Assembly: GCA_036897445.1 (NCBI GenBank)
Contig: JAYMTL010000001.1
Coordinates: 339,198 to 403,197 of the forward strand
Origin: Pelargonium tetragonum
Lineage: Eukaryota > Streptophyta > Magnoliopsida > Geraniales > Geraniaceae
Direction of reading: 5' to 3'
DNA: 64,000 nt
Shown here: positions 1 to 9,840 of the stretch, in pieces
How positions within the stretch are numbered: the stretch's first letter is position 1
Layout: each line of letters opens with the position of its first letter
The notes under the pieces: model-generated
The model's database searches: none
Told to the model about the DNA's origin: nothing
The model's input: only the letters and a program-made list of their open reading frames with translations
Made by a program: the position numbers and the translations under genes

Positions 1-2432
1 CTTCGGTTTAGATAAAATAAAGATTGAATATTAGGTGTCGCGGAGTAGTTTTCACAGTGGGTTTTAATTTATGGAACTGTAAACTAGCGAGTCTTTATCT
101 GGTCACAACAGGTTATTTCTGAAGGCGTATGCCTCTGTTCAAAAGAGTAGGAGAGAGGCACCCCCTGACTTGAATTTCTGCTTGCAAAAAGTGTGCGATA
201 TAAGGGTCCCTACTTTTTTGTTATGAACTGGCATAAGACTCTCCTAGTGATTAAAGTGCATTTTTTTAGGGTATTCCCTTTTGGTAAGGTTGGGTATTCC
301 GAATTTCCTAGTTAGTTTTAAAAGTCTGCTACTTCAGAAATAATTTAAGACTTTTTGCTAAGAGTTCTAGAGCTGCTCGATAAAGCCTTTGGAATTCTTT
401 CTTGTTTATTACTACCATAAAGAGAAAGTCAAAAAGGAGCTCTACAAAAAAAGTACTGGTTATTTAGACTCTTTGAACTCTAAGGGTTTTCCGCGACTGT
501 TATAGTGTTCTGGTCATGCAAACTCTTTCTATTTTGTAGGTTCTAGGATTATAATACACTGTAAAATAGAATCCGGGTTTTTTTATAGACTCAAAAGAAG
601 AAAGATCTTTTTAAGTTAACTCTTACCACGTTCCGGTATTCAGATTACCCAGGGCGGAGCTTTTATTCCGTATTAAATGTAAGTAGCCCGTTTATTTCTC
701 AAACCCCAATGAGAGGGCTAACTAGAAAAGGGTAACCCCGGGTTTTTACAAAAAGACATGTTATATTAAGCGGCATTTTCACTAGTTTAACATAAACATA
801 ATCATGGAACATATCAGTGTAAGTAAATAAAAGAGTTTCCTTCGTTTCGGAGGTTACTATAGAATCCCAGTAGAAAGAAAGAGTACTTTAGCACCAGTAC
901 TCACTCCTGCTATAAAAGGGTTTGATATCTAAAAATTTTTTTATTAAGTCTGTCGAGCGAGGGTTTTTTCTCTTTATGGGTAGAACGCGGGAATACTCCT
1001 AAATCCATACTCTTTAATTAATAAAGCCTAGCAGGGGAACCTAAAAGAAAGTCTTAGTAATATATCTTTTGTAACTTAACAGACTCCTAAATAGAGGAAC
1101 CCCTCTTGCGACCCGAAGCCTATAGGAAAAGTTTCTTTTATCCCTATTTAATTTAACAACCTAACAATTCCAAACCCTTTACTTTTTGCCAAGCTAACAT
1201 ATATTCTATAACTAAGCCAAAGCGTCTCGGTAAATAAGAGCTCTTTCTTTTAGTTTACTTTTTTGAGCTGGGGGTCCTCCCTTAGCCCGCTACACTACTT
1301 TTACCCCTGCGTTGTTTATAAAAACTTGGTAGAGTACTATATATTCTTTAGAAAGGGGGTGCTAATAACAAAGTGTACTTACTGCAGCTTGCGCAAGATA
1401 AATAAAAGGGAAACCCCTTATTTTTGCTTATATAATCTGGCTTATAAATCTTGAACAACTCCTGTAAATTGAAACTATAATGTACTATTTTAAAATAGCT
1501 TGATATAGACTTAAGAAAGCTCCTTGTGGCTCTCAACTTATAGGGTATAGACTAGCCTCCTTTAAAAAAATTATCCCTCAAATTTAATTTGACTCCAAAA
1601 AGACAGCTTTTATAGGTTTACTCTCTATTCCTACCTCTTAGGTTATCCCGAAGGTTGGCCGCTCCTATGTTATTAATAAGCAGTAATCCCGGCCTGCGAG
1701 TGCCTAGAACTCATAACTAAAAGGGAACGCCTAGGTTGATATTTATAAAGACTCCAGTAAGCCGTATACCGTACTTCCCCTAAAATGGGTATGGATCTCT
1801 CAAGGGTATAAAATCTAACGAATCTGTTCTCGATCTGGACTTTAAATTATCCTTACAAGATTCTTCAACTCTCCTTTTTAGTAAGCTTGACCTATTTAAC
1901 TCGGCGGTTTAGAGTCTCGCTTTCATACGGCAAGATTCTTTGGTTCAAATCAGTAGGTAGGCCCTAAAAAGTATGCCTCAGTTTAGCCGGATTAATCTTT
2001 ATCTCATTCCATCAAGGAATCCCGAAAACTGTATTGTTGCGCTTACGAATCTTTTGTCTTAACATAAACTAGAGCAAGGCCAATTTCTATTGCTATTATA
2101 CTTTTTAATCTTTTTTATTAAGAAAACTTATTTTGACTTTAAGTATCAGCCCGAGAGTCCTTTGCTTAGGAAAAAGTCTTTGTGGTTTCAGGCTGGGTAC
2201 AAGATATATTTTATATCGCAGAGCTTATCCAATTGATTGGATTTTACGACTTAACAGAAGGTAAAATAAGGTTTAATACTTAAAAAAGAAACCCCGGGAA
2301 CTCCACTTTCTTTATTGTTGCTAAGAACCCCTACTAAAAAAGGGCGGAACTACTTAAGTATCTTCTCCCCAGGCTGATAGAATTAAGTTGGGTTGGAGAG
2401 TATTGGAATTTCTTGTGGTATATAACTACATG

Positions 2433-2450
2433 GTAAATCCTAGGATTTAC
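2433..2450. repeat. 18-bp perfect palindrome
   Basis: The sequence GTAAATCCTAGGATTTAC equals its own reverse complement over all 18 bases, centred on CCTAGG. The symmetry ends at the flanking G and A. It could be a dimeric-protein site or a cruciform-forming element. Nothing beside it identifies a regulated gene. The symmetry is directly visible; any function is unknown. Confidence 0.8.
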
Positions 2451-3257
2451 AACTAAAATTTATATTGTTAAAGGATTCCCCAGAAGTAAACTTTTCGAGT
2501 ATCAGCAGCAGTTTTTAATTAGAAATACAGTAAAAATGACCGGGAAATTAGGAGTGCCGGCGCCTTAAAGCCAAGATTTAGTGATGTTAGAACCTTCCTA
2601 TTTATCGGATATTGGATCTACTGAAAAAGCTAGTAAATTTTACAGGAGTATTCTAAAAGAAAATTTCCTATAGCAAAACTTTTTAATTAAGTTAACGTTT
2701 CAATCTATTTAGAGCTCAAAAAAGCTTTAACGCAGTAAATTGCTTTATTGCACAAAAACCAAGAAAATTATGACTAGGACAATAGGGTGCCCTTTCAGTT
2801 TTCAGTAAAGAATAGAACCCATTTATCATTTATAATTATAAAAAGGAGCGGAATTCCTGTTCAAAAGTACGAAATGGAGATTCGTAGGTAAGCCTCGTAT
2901 TCTAAGGGTCCTTATAAATAAAGGAACAAACTTAGAAGAATTAGACTTACGTTCTAACTTTTCCAGGTCTCTAATTCTAATTTAGTTACACTAACAAAGG
3001 AAAGCTTAACGTAATATTTCAGAGTATCACCCGTATTAATACTACATTCTCATTCGCTGTTTCGTTTAGTGCCTACAAAGGTGGTAAGCGCCCCTATTGT
3101 TTCAAGTAGCTTGGGAGTTATAAGTACAATAAATGAAATTCAAAATTTCTAAGACTAGATAAAAGTATAGTGATAACACATTCCCGACAAATAACAAGAT
3201 CTAACTAACTGATTTAACATCCCCTTATTTGTGTAGAAAAGAGCTTCCTTTATAGGT

Positions 3258-3283
3258 CCCGCAAAGCTTTGATTTATTGCGGG
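3258..3283. repeat. Hairpin, 7-bp G+C-rich stem
   Basis: CCCGCAA at 3258-3264 pairs perfectly with TTGCGGG at 3277-3283 across a 12-base loop. The stem is clearly richer in G+C than its surroundings. No T-run follows that would make it a bacterial-type terminator, and its role is unknown. Confidence 0.55.
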
Positions 3284-4211
3284 CGATAACAAATTAGAAA
3301 TTTTTTGTGAAAGAGAAATATCCACAAGTCCCAATTAAGAAGAAAAATAGAAACTTTTTAGGCTATGTGTACTCGAAACTAAGTGTTTGCTGTAAGGACC
3401 CCTTTTTATCTTAGCCAGCGGGGCTTAAAGTTCAGTTGCGGTGCGTTTAGCAGCAAGAGTTTTGGAAAATTTCAAGGACTTAAATTCAAAGAAATTGTAT
3501 AAATGTGTATTCCTGACTAAGCAATATAAAGGAACCCTAGCTCTTTTTCTTAAACGAAAACTCAGCTAAGTATCCTTATAGGTATTCCTGCAGGGTTCCG
3601 GGGATAATACTTCCTCTATTATAACATAAGTAAAAAAATTCCACTATACTACTTTTCTACAACCTCCTTGGATTTCCTCTAGTAGCGTATTTTTAATTTA
3701 AACGACACTTAGTTATGAGTCACTTCTTTCTATATTAGTTAGGGGATCCCTACTTTAATAAGACAAAAAAATGACCGGATATGGGGTCGCTAAAAACGAA
3801 ACCTCTTTTGAACTGCGGGAGGTCTCCTACCGGGGAAACTTAGTACTACTTTCTTGTAATGGATAAACGAATCTCAATTTGTTTCTATACTGTCAGAATA
3901 CTTAAAAATCTAGTAAAATCCAGGAATAATATATGTGGGATCAGGTGTATCTAAATGCTTTGTCTTTTTAAAGTGTCCTTGAGGCGGATATTCGTGCGGA
4001 ATTTTCACGAGTGGCCCGGATAGTCTATAATTAAATAAAAACAGAATTGTTAGAATGCTGATCATGAAGTAAGGGATTCCTGTGTACAAGGAAATAGCGA
4101 ATCCCGCAGTCGAATTATACAATCTTTCTTTTTAATATTACAAAATCGGGTATTCCCAGCCAAAAAGGGGCTCTTGAATTTTAGGAGGTTTTTATTCTAC
4201 CGAATCTTTCG

Positions 4212-4225
4212 TAATTGCATTACCT
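4212..4225 (+). repeat. Near-copy of dispersed 14-mer (one change)
   Basis: TAATTGCATTACCT differs at one base from the TAATTACATTACCT word found exactly five times elsewhere (10086, 37967, 53329, 58499 and 60755 regions). The flanks are not similar to those of the other copies. It may be a degenerate member or a chance near-match. Confidence 0.4.
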
Positions 4226-4778
4226 CCGAAACTTAGGGGCATTTCACTAGGGAAGGGCCTACTCAAGCGTATTCTATTCTTACGGGGCAGTTAGTAATCT
4301 CATTACACAAGAAGTAATCTGGGAGGTTACATCCTTGTTAAGAAATAAATATTAGCACCCCTGCCTTTCTATCTTTCTGGTCTTTAAAGCTGCAATTTAT
4401 AAGACCTTTGCTATCCTTTCAATTTAAGAGCAGACTTGGAACTTCTCGGGTACTAAAAAAGTTAATTACGAAGATAGGGAACTAACCCCCCTTTGACAGC
4501 GAGGAAATAGTTAGATATAGGTATTCTAGCTTTTTTATTTTATACTATAGAAGACTTTAGTCATACACGTTGTTAAGTAACCAAAAGAGGTCAACACTCC
4601 CGAAATTATTAGGCTCCTAAAACTAAAAGTTGTTGCAAGAGGGCCAGTCTCCTAGGCAAAAGTTAACGTTTAAGGATCCTTTGTTAAAGCATATAAAGTA
4701 GCCTTACAAGCATAATATGTTACAAGGTATCTTGTCTTAGAGTTTGAAATTTGTAAGTTACACCTGGTGTGTCGGTTT

Positions 4779-4800
4779 TTATAAAGTCACGACTTTATAA
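4779..4800. repeat. Inverted repeat, 10-bp arms, 2-base spacer
   Basis: TTATAAAGTC (4779-4788) is followed by AC and then its exact reverse complement GACTTTATAA (4791-4800). As RNA the two innermost pairs would open into a small loop. It is one of several compact inverted repeats in the background. No T-run follows. Confidence 0.7.
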
Positions 4801-5295
4801 GACAAACGAAACCCCTCTTTAGTACGATAGCTCCTTTAGGTTGGTAAACACCCCTTCGCAGAGGTCTATTTTTCTAGTTTTTAATGTCCTTTTGATTAAT
4901 ATAAATATAAAATTCCGTTTTTATTTTCAGATATGCTTAGCTCCAGAAGCTTTGTTTCTTTTTTAAGTCTTGTTTTATTGTAAGATATGGCCTTAAAAAA
5001 TCCGCTTAGTAAAGGGTACCCCCTAAGAGCTCTATACTAATCTGGTTTAAAGTATAAAACTATGCTTAATTACTTGAAAAGCCCTCCTAGGAACCCGATA
5101 CTTGTTTAGAATCCTGAAAGATATTCCATAAGTTACACAACTCCTTGTTAAATGTTCTAAAAGGAATTGGAATTACTACTCCCTGCTTGACCGAGAATTT
5201 TAAAAACTAAAAAAAGTCCCTCAATTTCCTTTAGCTTAAAAAATATCCCGGGTTGCCTAAAATAAAAGAACTTAGTTTCTGTATTCCTTGGCAAT

Positions 5296-5309
5296 TAATT
5301 ATATAATTA
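5296..5309. repeat. 14-bp A+T palindrome
   Basis: TAATTATATAATTA is self-complementary. Its central 12 bases, AATTATATAATT, recur at 53707-53718. Being pure A+T it is easily produced by chance in this composition, so it is noted only as part of the palindrome-rich background. Confidence 0.5.
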
Positions 5310-5430
5310 GACTCTAAATTTCGTATTTATGGCCCCCATAAAAATTCTAGCTTACTAGACTTTTGCAAAACAAATATCTCCAATACTAATAAAAGGCGAC
5401 ACTTTGCCTGACAAATTAAACCCTTCAAGG

Positions 5431-5449
5431 TTTATTATTATTATTAATA
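5431..5449 (+). repeat. (TTA)n microsatellite
   Basis: A short run of TTA/ATT triplets, about five units and slightly imperfect at its end. This is ordinary slippage-type simple repeat. A similar imperfect run lies near 60281-60298. Confidence 0.7.
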
Positions 5450-7492
5450 ACAACTATGTATGACCCAAAATTGTTAAATATAAAAAGCTAAGGCACTCAA
5501 ATATGGATCAAAAACGTTGATTGTAATAGATGAGTTTCCTATAGAAATTCCTTTTCTTAATGTGCCTGGAAGATTCCCGCTTTTGGTAGTAAATAAAGAA
5601 AAAGACCGAGAAATAAGCTCTTAAGTTAGATCTAGAAATGCGCGAAATCCTGGCAGAGTGTCTGTATAATGTATATCAGAAGGGGTAGAACTTTTGCGGG
5701 AACACCTTTCCTTGATAGAAGTTTAATTTGAGTTTTAACTACAAGGGTTTCGTTTCCTTTTCCTGATATTTAAAAAAGCTAAAGAAGTTGGAAAAAGGTG
5801 CTGCTCAGTCCCCAAGTTAAGGTTTGTAGCTGCTAGGAATGCAAAGCAGAAAGTTTTGGAATAAATAAGACAAAGTCTCAACCAGGGAAAGGGAGCCGCT
5901 ATCCAACTACTCTTTACTTGCTTTCAGAGAGGTAGACGAAGATCCTTAAATTCATAACTAGGAAATAGAAAAAGTTCTATTAAATGAATACTAGATTCTA
6001 AAAATAAGCCTTCTTTTGCTCAAAAGAAATTTTCTTAACCGCTTTTTTAACCTATGACCGCCATCTAAATTAGATTTAACTTTACCGAAAGCGACCCTGG
6101 TTAAATGCAGTCATCTCTAACATGCCCTTTCACTTTCTAACTTTGCCTTGTTTCAAGAGTATGAGTAAAAAATTCCTTTATCTAAGTTATTGCAAGTCCC
6201 TTTTGTTAAGCAGACCTATATACCAAAACACTGTATATATATAGTAGGTGGGCTCCGATTTGAGTCTAAATTTCCCTAAAGGATTTAGATAGCAGGGTCC
6301 AATAAAGTTTTTGTATTTTGCTTTAAAGCCTCCTCGTGGTGCATTTAAAGCTCGAGTTATATATAACGTATAGGAACTCTAACTTGATGGGAGCTCTTAT
6401 CATAAAAAGTGTTTCTAAAAGCCCCGGCCGAATATTGGATTCCCTATTAGGTAGCTGGGGAACTCAGTCATAGTACCCATAGCTTAAACTGTCGTTTGTT
6501 GCCAAGAATAAGGGATCTAAATCCAATTTAATAAATACAGAATTGAATATACTATGAAAGAGCATTAAGTAGTAGCTCTAAAACCCTTTTCTTTATTTCC
6601 GATTTCGGACCCAGTAGGGATACGTCTACTGCTTTCATTTTTGTAGTTGTAGAAAATTTTTGTGTAGAAGCATTTTTATACGGGCCTCGTCTAACTTCAG
6701 CTGGAATTGAAAGTGAAACTTTTTTCCTTCATATTTTTGGCAGGGTATACACTGACCCTTTGAGATTTATTAACTATGTAACCTAATTCTACGTATTCTA
6801 TATCAAACCAAGCGGGTCCTATATCCCCTAAGTTTAGAATTCCCTGTTGTAAGGCCTAAAAGCTTTAGTTTAGGGATTTCCTAAGTCTAGTTTGCACGGG
6901 TATAGGGCCCCTTATTGCTTTGCTGTTGTAGCTGCTAACGCCTCCTCCTTGTTTTCTGAACGGGTAATAAAAAGACAATACCTAGCCGCTATTATTCTTC
7001 CTTTTGGATTTCTCAAAAATATCTTATAACGGAATTTTGTTTTATCTGTTGAAAATACGTACAGAAAGCGCTCCCTATTTGCAAGTTTTTGGTATGCGTG
7101 AGTTACTACTGGAGACCGGGGGGTATTATCAATTTATTAAAATATATTATTCTTAGTACCTTTTTAGTACCTATAATGTGTTGTACGGACTTCTGAGAGG
7201 GTTCTTACTCTTTTGTACTTAAGAGGCAGCCCCCCTTTGTTCGAGCTTGTGTACAGTTCTTAATTATAAATAGAGTGGGCACTTTTATCTGGGTTTTTAG
7301 GTCTAGTAGAGAAACTTTGGAGCATAATGCTTTTTAAAAGTCTTAATTGTAAGAGGTGCACAGATCTCTCTGCGGGCGCAATCGATTCCTATAGAAGATT
7401 TTAGTCAAATTCTAGGCTGTTAAGAGTCTTGTATACATCTCTAAAATTTTCAAAAGAAGTTGGTGCTAATGGGAATCCTAAGGGGTCTCCTG

Positions 7493-7506
7493 TGAATTCG
7501 AATTCA
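7493..7506. repeat. 14-bp palindrome with overlapping GAATTC sites
   Basis: TGAATTCGAATTCA is a perfect palindrome made of two GAATTC sites sharing a central CG. Six-base palindromes such as GAATTC, AAGCTT, GGATCC and GAGCTC look common across the window, and this is the densest example seen. Confidence 0.65.
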
Positions 7507-8709
7507 TTCTTTAAATAAAATAGGTCTAGAATACTCCAGGAATGGCGTTATCAACGACTCGCTTTTTATAAACTTGTTTAGTTAGCATTTCCTACAACAG
7601 GGTTTGCATTAAAAAACTCTTTTAGCTTTCAATAAAGCATGGGGTCGAAAAGGAAAGCTACTCAAAATAAGAGTCGTTTGAAGGCTTGGGGATAATACGG
7701 AATTCCTTTCAAATGCTGAAATTGAGAATAATAGGGTTAAAATATGGGTTTCCCAAAAAAGATGTGCAAAAGTGAGGAGTACGTTATTCGTAATATGGGT
7801 AAGGATATACCCTTGTAAATGAAAAACAAGTCCTCGAGTTAATTAATTTATAAAAGCTTGATCTGCCCTTTAGCTAAAAAAGTACCAACAGATTTATACC
7901 CGACTGTAGTGTTTCCCATATCCACATAAAGGAAATGAATTGTCTATTATTAATGAATAGCAAAAATTGACCTATATTAAGAATCTTGTCAGGTGTTCCT
8001 ATAATCTTGTATATACTCTATGTTATCCTTTTAACAAGGCCAGGGGTCCTGTTTAAGAAGGATTTATACAGAGATAAAACGGAGAAGGTTCAGAAATGAG
8101 TAAAGCCTCCCTTGGAGATTGCCGCTTTAGAAAGAAAAAGGAATTCTATCGCTTCGGAGCGGAGGCTTTATTCTTGTCAACGAGACCTCTCTTATACCAT
8201 TACGGAGTAAGCTCTTATAGTTACAGGGGGTTTTCAAAGATTTCATAGCTACATACCTCTCCTCTTCTTCAACCGCCTATTTATTAATATTAAAATCCTC
8301 TATTCTATTCTGTCCAAGCTTCAATAACCAAAAGTATGGAGTATCAGTTTTTTTACTTAATACCATGAATTTCTTCCAACCCAGCAAAGGGCTCCCCGAG
8401 AGGAAACTTAAGGAAATAGGGTACAAAAAATAGAAAAAGACTTATAAAACTATATTCCGGAGATACTGTATCAAAGGGATGCTACAAATTTCAATTATAT
8501 ATTAAAAGTACAATAACTAGGTTCTTCATATTTGCATGTATTATATCTATTACTGAGTACAACTCTAAAGCATAAATTTGGTTAGGTCTATGAGTAAATG
8601 TTGATGCAAGGGTTCTGATACTTCTATTTATAGTTGCCGGTTATCTTGATCTAGTAACTGAGTGGATTCGCCTAAAAAGGAGTTAAGGTATCCATCTCGT
8701 GTATGCCTT

Positions 8710-8729
8710 TTGTATTTACTTGTATTTAC
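8710..8729 (+). repeat. Exact 10-bp tandem duplication
   Basis: TTGTATTTAC occurs twice head to tail. A second exact 10-bp tandem pair with a different unit lies at 55345-55364. Both look like recent replication-slippage duplications in non-coding DNA. Confidence 0.75.
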
Positions 8730-9106
8730 GTTCCTGAAGGGCCCTAGACCCTAGCTAGCGGTTTACCTAAGCAAAAGCAATAGTCATAGGAATTAAGGGC
8801 CTTACAAACTTTTGGAAAATTTAGAGGTAAAGTATAGTAATTGTCAAACGGGGCTTTTTTTCTTAGAATCTTTTTCGGGTTAGCCTTTTTCTTTTATAGA
8901 CTTAGCAAGACTTTAGGATAAAGCAGTTCTTTCCTTAGGGATTTCAAGTCTCATGGTCCTTTAGGCAGAGTTCCACTATATTTCTATTTGGAAGCAAGCT
9001 TCTGGTTAAAGTCAAAGGTAAAGATCACTTCTAACTAATAAAGGAAGATATAAAGTATAGCAGCTAGGTAAATAAGGTGCGGATAGGAATAGGTATTAAG
9101 AAATAG

Positions 9107-9238
9107 GGTATCATGAAGAGTCACAAAAAGACAGAGATCCAGAGTCTAGCTTTTAAGAATGTAGGTGCAACTCTGAAGAAAGAAGGTATAGGTATTACAT
9201 TAAGAGAATCCCGGCTAATGAAGGATGTATTAAGAATA
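9107..9238 (+). pseudogene. Relic reading frame, basic peptide (island A)
   Basis: An open stretch of 44 codons between TAG at 9104 and TGA at 9239. It reads G-I-M-K-S-H-K-K-T-E-I and continues through K-K-E-G-I-G-I-T-L-R-E-S. The same frame continues past the TGA with R-G-G-L-R-K-Q-V-F, a TAA, then E-A-R-K-Q-A-V-G-G-Y, and a further TGA at 9311. The peptide is rich in Lys, Arg and Gly-Ile and shares the (K/R)-x-G-I pattern seen in the other islands. There is no start codon or ribosome-binding site worth naming, and G is not clearly enriched at codon position 1. I do not recognise the family; it could also be non-coding DNA whose purine bias mimics basic peptide. Confidence 0.25.
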
Positions 9239-9489
9239 TGAAACAGGGGCGGCTTGAGAAAGCAGGTATTTTAAGAAGCCAGAAAGCAAGCAGTAGGTGG
9301 CTATAACGTATGACTCTCTTGCTTGTATATTTTCTACTCCCTTTCCCCGTAATATTGCGGTCAGGTAAAAAGTCTCCCCAAGGCTCTCTCCTCTATAGTA
9401 GTAGCAGGCAGGGAACAAGAGGGACCTTAACAACAAGTAAGAAGACTATACTAGTAGATATCCACTACTATCTCTATTCCATATCTAGC

Positions 9490-9723
9490 TAAAGTAACTA
9501 ATACAAAGAAGAGTAATAGAATAACTATAGAAGAATATTATATACAAAACTAAGACTAGTATATTATAAGATAAGAACATAGAATACAATGGTAGAAAAC
9601 TTACTATCTACAAAGTATAGCTATACTAGCTCGGGGGAACTATAAGACTGCTAAAATAAGAGGTCGGGGTTGCAATAAGAGTATACTGATAAGGCTAGCA
9701 AGACTAAAGCTACGGGGATACTG
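9490..9723 (+). pseudogene. Interrupted relic frame, second part of island A
   Basis: A frame without TGA but with several TAA/TAG codons. It contains N-R-I-T-I-E-E-Y-Y-I-Q-N near its start and Q-S-I-A-I-L-A-R-G-N-Y-K-T-A-K-I-R-G near its end, and closes at TGA around 9721. The segment around 9605 contains AGTATAGCTA, which also occurs on the minus strand of the 29.2 and 57.8 kb islands. Many stops fall where Gln codons would be plausible, which fits mutational decay of CAA/CAG but does not prove it. Base use by codon position is not clearly gene-like, so confidence is low. Confidence 0.18.
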
Positions 9724-9840
9724 ATAGAGACAAATAAGTATATGAAGAGTGTAGGTATGCTGTAAAGAAAGCCTCCATTCCAGTAAATATTTAAGTAAAG
9801 GGATAAGGAAGCGCTAGAGACTAAAGTATAGCTGTGGGTT

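Larger units (their letters stand above)
1..9040. other. Gene-free A+T-rich background, left block
   Basis: I see no convincing gene here. The longest started frames are 60-70 codons, which random stop spacing explains. The texture is typical of the whole window: many AAG/CTT and AGG/CCT words, short runs of G or C, frequent TA steps and small palindromes. It contains the 18-bp palindrome at 2433, a hairpin at 3258, an inverted repeat at 4779, a near-copy of the dispersed 14-mer at 4212, an A+T palindrome at 5296, a 14-bp palindrome at 7493 and a 10-bp tandem duplication at 8710. No rRNA, tRNA or promoter array could be supported. Confidence 0.6.
9041..9840 (+). other. Compositional island A
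   Basis: The texture changes sharply here. G and C runs become rare, purine-rich words such as AAGAAG, TATAGG and AAGTATAG dominate, and the plus strand reads as basic peptide in several partly overlapping frames. The main pieces are at 9107-9238 and, interrupted by seven TAA/TAG codons, at about 9490-9723. The edges are judged by eye to within about 50 bases. The likeliest reading is a fragment of decayed coding or mobile-element DNA inserted in the background. No terminal repeats were recognised. Confidence 0.4.

Noticed and set aside
223-8100. Reading TAA/TAG as an amino acid (for example Glu or Gln) gives long protein-looking frames over much of the window, for example 223-1266, 2233-3516 and 4174-5190, each appearing to overlap the next by NTGA.
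   Set aside because: Every TGA is preceded by some NTG, so the overlaps are automatic. Wrong frames look equally protein-like. Hand counts of G by codon position show no periodicity (25, 20 and 23 in 120 codons of the first; 17, 26 and 28 in part of the third). TGA is scarce in all frames here, which explains the lengths.
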